Shown: positions 53,007 to 55,279 of the stretch, in pieces | Numbering within the stretch: position 1 is the stretch's first letter | How the letters are laid out: each line of letters opens with the position of its first letter | Assembly: GCA_934660965.1 (NCBI GenBank) | Contig: CAKUIM010000013.1 | Span: 1 to 55,279, forward strand | Origin: an uncultured Oscillospiraceae bacterium | GTDB lineage: Bacteria; Bacillota; Clostridia; Oscillospirales; Oscillospiraceae | Reading direction: 5' to 3' | DNA: 55,279 nt | Made by a program: the position numbers and the translations under genes | The notes under the pieces: model-generated | Told to the model about the DNA's origin: nothing | Seen by the model: the letters and a program-made list of their open reading frames with translations, nothing else | Databases searched by the model: none

Positions 53007-53783
53007 CTAAGACGGATCGCCGCCGAAGAGTTCATCGAGCCACCCCTCCGCCTGGGGGGCGGCCAGCAGCGCCGCGCCGATGCCGGCACTCTGGGCTGCG
53101 TCCAGCTTGGCGCGGACGGAGCGGGGGGTGTCGAAGAGGACAAAGTGGGCGCCGCCGGGCCGGGTCATATAGGTAAAGTAGTGGGCGCACAGCCCCCGGT
53201 CGAAGAAGACGGCGGGCTCCAGGCGCGCCATCAGCTGCCGGAGGGCATCGGGCTCCAGGGGCGTCCCCGGCCCGGCGGCGGGCAGGGGAAAGTCCTCCGC
53301 CCCGGCGTCGATAGCCAGCACCACCCGCTCCCGTCCATAGCGCTGCGCGGCGGCGGAGAGGGTGCGGCTCAAGGTGCCCGAGAGAACCCGGGACGATACC
53401 AGCACCCGGCACCCCGACGCCAGGTGGGCGAAGGCCTCCGGAAGGCAGAGCGGGAGCCCCGCGCCGGCGCACCCCTCCCCCAGGGCGGCGGCAAGCCGGG
53501 CGGCTGTGCCCTCGGGCGCGCCCTCAAAGTCGCAGATCACCCGGTCGAAGCCCCGGCGGCGGCACTCGGCGAGAATCTGCCGGCAGCAGGGCTGCACGCT
53601 GCCCCCCTCCGGCACGCCGGTACAGGAGACCAGCATAGCCCCGCCGCGCATGCTGCCGGTAAGGCCCGCCCCCATGAGCTTGGGCCCCGGCGCAATGCGG
53701 TAGCACATGTGGGCGGGTGTCAGGCCGAAGTCCCGGCAGCGGCTTGCCATACCGCCGGGCAGAGCGTACAGAAGTGCCTTCAT
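53007..53783 (-). CDS. Protein of unknown function, TIM-barrel-like
   Basis: The protein has 258 residues without a signal peptide. Repeated strand-helix units (VICDFEGAPEG, RVLVSSRVLSG, RVVLAIDAGAEDF, PAVFFDRGLCAHY) suggest a TIM-barrel fold, and the DFEG strand end recalls glycoside hydrolase 18-like relatives, but no catalytic signature could be confirmed. The ATG at 53783 has GGGGGAG on the minus strand 7 nt upstream. It is divergent from the YqeG-like gene and upstream of the racemase-like gene on the same strand. Confidence 0.65.
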   Translation of the reverse strand: MKALLYALPGGMASRCRDFGLTPAHMCYRIAPGPKLMGAGLTGSMRGGAMLVSCTGVPEGGSVQPCCRQILAECRRRGFDRVICDFEGAPEGTAARLAAALGEGCAGAGLPLCLPEAFAHLASGCRVLVSSRVLSGTLSRTLSAAAQRYGRERVVLAIDAGAEDFPLPAAGPGTPLEPDALRQLMARLEPAVFFDRGLCAHYFTYMTRPGGAHFVLFDTPRSVRAKLDAAQSAGIGAALLAAPQAEGWLDELFGGDPS

Positions 53784-53797
53784 TTGACCACTCCCCC

Positions 53798-53826
53798 TTG
53801 TGAGATCGAAAAAAATATGATATTCT
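53798..53826 (+). promoter_or_regulatory. Possible promoter of the YqeG-like operon
   Basis: TTGTGA at 53798-53803 and TATTCT at 53821-53826 are spaced 17 bp in an AT-rich stretch, about 85 bp before the GTG at 53911. Confidence 0.45.
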
Positions 53827-53910
53827 ATATCATTGCCGGAGCATCTGCCCTGTGTGCTGCCCCGGCAGGAGAGCATATGCGATTTTACGAGAGAATAGAA
53901 GGTGCAGGCT

Positions 53911-54414
53911 GTGGCGCTTTTTCGGGCGGATTTTTCGATAGGCAGTATCGGCGACCTTTCGGGCGAGCTCCTTGCCCGGCGGGGTATCCGGCTGCTGCTG
54001 GCAGACCTTGACAACACCCTTGTCCCATACGGCGTGCCCCTGCCCGATGAGCGGGTGCGCTCCTTCCGGGACGACCTTGCCGCCCACGGCGTGCAGCTGT
54101 TTATCCTCTCCAACAACCGTCACGAGGGCCGGCCGCGCACCTTTGCCGAGGCCCTGGCCGTGCCCTATATCGGCCACGCGGGCAAGCCCAAGCGCCGCAG
54201 CTTTCTGGCCGCCATGGAGGAGCAGGGCGTCCGCCCCGATGAGACCGCCATTGTGGGCGACCAGATTTTTACCGATGTGCTGGGGGGCAACCGGGCCGGG
54301 GTGACCACCATTCTGGTGCGGCCCATCCGCCTTGCGGGCAACCCGGGGCGGTACCTGCGCTACGCCGCGGAGGCGCCCTTCCGGCTGCTGTCCCATGGGA
54401 GAGGCGGGCTGTGA
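53911..54414 (+). CDS. yqeG: YqeG-family HAD phosphatase
   Basis: The protein has 167 residues. HAD motif I is LADLDNTLVPY, motif II FILSNNR, the Lys site lies in HAGKPKRRSF, and motif IV is IVGDQIFTDVLGGNR. This fits the YqeG class IIIA HAD phosphatases conserved in Firmicutes, often near ribosome-assembly or shikimate genes; the physiological substrate is not known. GTG at 53911 with GAAGG 8 nt upstream is preferred over an in-frame GTG at 53902. Its stop overlaps the next start (GTGA at 54411). Confidence 0.88.
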   Translation: MALFRADFSIGSIGDLSGELLARRGIRLLLADLDNTLVPYGVPLPDERVRSFRDDLAAHGVQLFILSNNRHEGRPRTFAEALAVPYIGHAGKPKRRSFLAAMEEQGVRPDETAIVGDQIFTDVLGGNRAGVTTILVRPIRLAGNPGRYLRYAAEAPFRLLSHGRGGL

Positions 54415-55279
54415 GCGCCCGGTTCGGCCCTGCGGGCAACGCCGCGGACTTTCCCTATAAGACCTCGGCGCAGGCGCCCGGCTGGCTGCGGGAGCTGGGC
54501 CTTGACTGCTACGAATACCAGTGCGGCAAGGGCGTCCATGTGGGGGAGGACACCGCCCGGAGGATCGGCGCGGCCGCCCGGGAGCACGGCATTACCCTGT
54601 CCCTTCACGCGCCCTACTTCATCAACCTTGCAAACCCAGACCCCGCGGCCCTGCAAAAGACCATCGGCTACATCACCGACGCCTGCCTGACCGCAAGCCG
54701 TATGGGGGCGGGCCGGGTGATCGTCCACTCCGGGGCGCTGATGGGCCGCACCCGGCGCCAGGCGCTGGACATTGCGCTGCGCTCCCTCCGGGAGGTGCTG
54801 CGCGCCTGCGACGACGCCGGCTTCGGGGCTTTGACCCTCTGCCCGGAGACCATGGGCAAGATCAATCAGCTGGGTGACCTTGACGAGGTGCTGGAGCTGT
54901 GTGCCCTGGATGAGCGCCTGGTGCCCTGCGTGGACTTCGGGCATCTCTACGCCCGCAGCCTTGGCGCGGACGACGGGGAGGAGGCCATGGAGCGCATGCT
55001 CGGCCGCATGGAGGCCGAGCTTGGCGCGGCGCGGGCCTCCTGCTTCCACAGCCACTTCTCCCACATCGAGTTCACCCCCAAGGGCGGCGAGCGATGCCAC
55101 CGCACCTTCGCGGACGACGGCGGCTACGGCCCAGACTGGGCGCCTCTTGCCGCCGCGTTGGTCCGCCGGGGCTGGAGCCCCACCTTCATCTGCGAAAGTG
55201 CCGGCACCCAGGCGGCAGACGCGCTGGAGATGAAGCGCATTTACCAGGAATATGAAAGGGCCGCCAACCGGGCGCTTTC
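54411..55279 (+). CDS. Endonuclease IV-like TIM-barrel enzyme, cut by window end
   Basis: 289 residues are visible and no stop is reached. The metal-binding motifs of the AP endonuclease 2/endonuclease IV family are recognisable: HAPYFINLAN (usual HxxYxINLxS), VIVHSG, CPETMGKINQLG (Glu), CVDFGHLYAR, and FHSHFSHIEF with GGERCHR. Changes at several positions (such as ETMGK for ENTAG) suggest a divergent member, so either an AP endonuclease or a sugar-phosphate isomerase-like enzyme is possible. The GTG at 54411 overlaps the stop of the YqeG-like gene, showing coupling. Confidence 0.8.
   Translation, partial: MSARFGPAGNAADFPYKTSAQAPGWLRELGLDCYEYQCGKGVHVGEDTARRIGAAAREHGITLSLHAPYFINLANPDPAALQKTIGYITDACLTASRMGAGRVIVHSGALMGRTRRQALDIALRSLREVLRACDDAGFGALTLCPETMGKINQLGDLDEVLELCALDERLVPCVDFGHLYARSLGADDGEEAMERMLGRMEAELGAARASCFHSHFSHIEFTPKGGERCHRTFADDGGYGPDWAPLAAALVRRGWSPTFICESAGTQAADALEMKRIYQEYERAANRAL

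Overview
The window looks like a chromosomal segment of a GC-rich, monoderm gut-type Clostridia. The best guess is an Oscillospirales relative (Oscillibacter/Flavonifractor-like); the genus cannot be fixed from this sequence. Supporting signs are lipoproteins and S-layer homology (SLH) anchors, a type IV pilus locus without secretin or PilP genes, DUF6550, DUF4428 and DUF6935 family proteins, FemABX and alanine racemase genes, and strong GGAGG ribosome binding sites. No rRNA, tRNA, CRISPR array, insertion sequence or integrase gene was recognised.

Layout. 1-740: a DUF6550-type small membrane protein interrupted by an in-frame amber codon, then a terminator. 823-3849 (minus): an orphan ABC-type solute-binding lipoprotein followed by a membrane-spanning protein with a LuxR-type DNA-binding end; together they look like a sensor pair with no transporter. 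3939-5361 (plus): a 20-bp dyad and a good promoter, a structured leader, two small zinc-ribbon proteins and a receiver-like protein. 5429-17731: three large secreted proteins. The first two end in type I dockerins; the third has an N-terminal domain that could be cohesin-like, many Ig-like repeats and three SLH repeats. This suggests a surface complex assembled by dockerin-cohesin contacts. 17855-25211: a stress-type operon resembling Bacillus ydjGHI (SPFH protein with zinc ribbons, TFIIB-type zinc-ribbon membrane protein, TPM-domain protein), extended by DUF6935, DUF4428 and lipocalin-like lipoproteins but without pspA. 25351-26034: YjjG-like phosphatase.

26351-45073: a complete-looking type IV pilus operon (pilB, pilC, pilin, pilD, pilM, pilN, pilO). 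It continues into a 2,509-residue prepilin-like protein rich in GLUG repeats, three further minor prepilin-like proteins, a receiver/HD-GYP/GGDEF protein for cyclic-di-GMP turnover and a stand-alone HPt protein. 45080-50528: two hybrid histidine kinases, one cytoplasmic on the minus strand and one membrane-bound with its own solute-binding lipoprotein. Neither contains an HPt, so the stand-alone HPt may link them to the pilus regulator. 50601-55279: peptidoglycan and housekeeping genes (FemABX, alanine racemase-like, a protein of unknown function, YqeG-like phosphatase, and an endonuclease IV-like TIM barrel cut by the window end).

The main themes are cell-surface structures (S-layer/dockerin complex, giant-adhesin pilus, envelope-stress operon) and their sensory control. 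All functions are inferred from reading the sequence; no database search was run.
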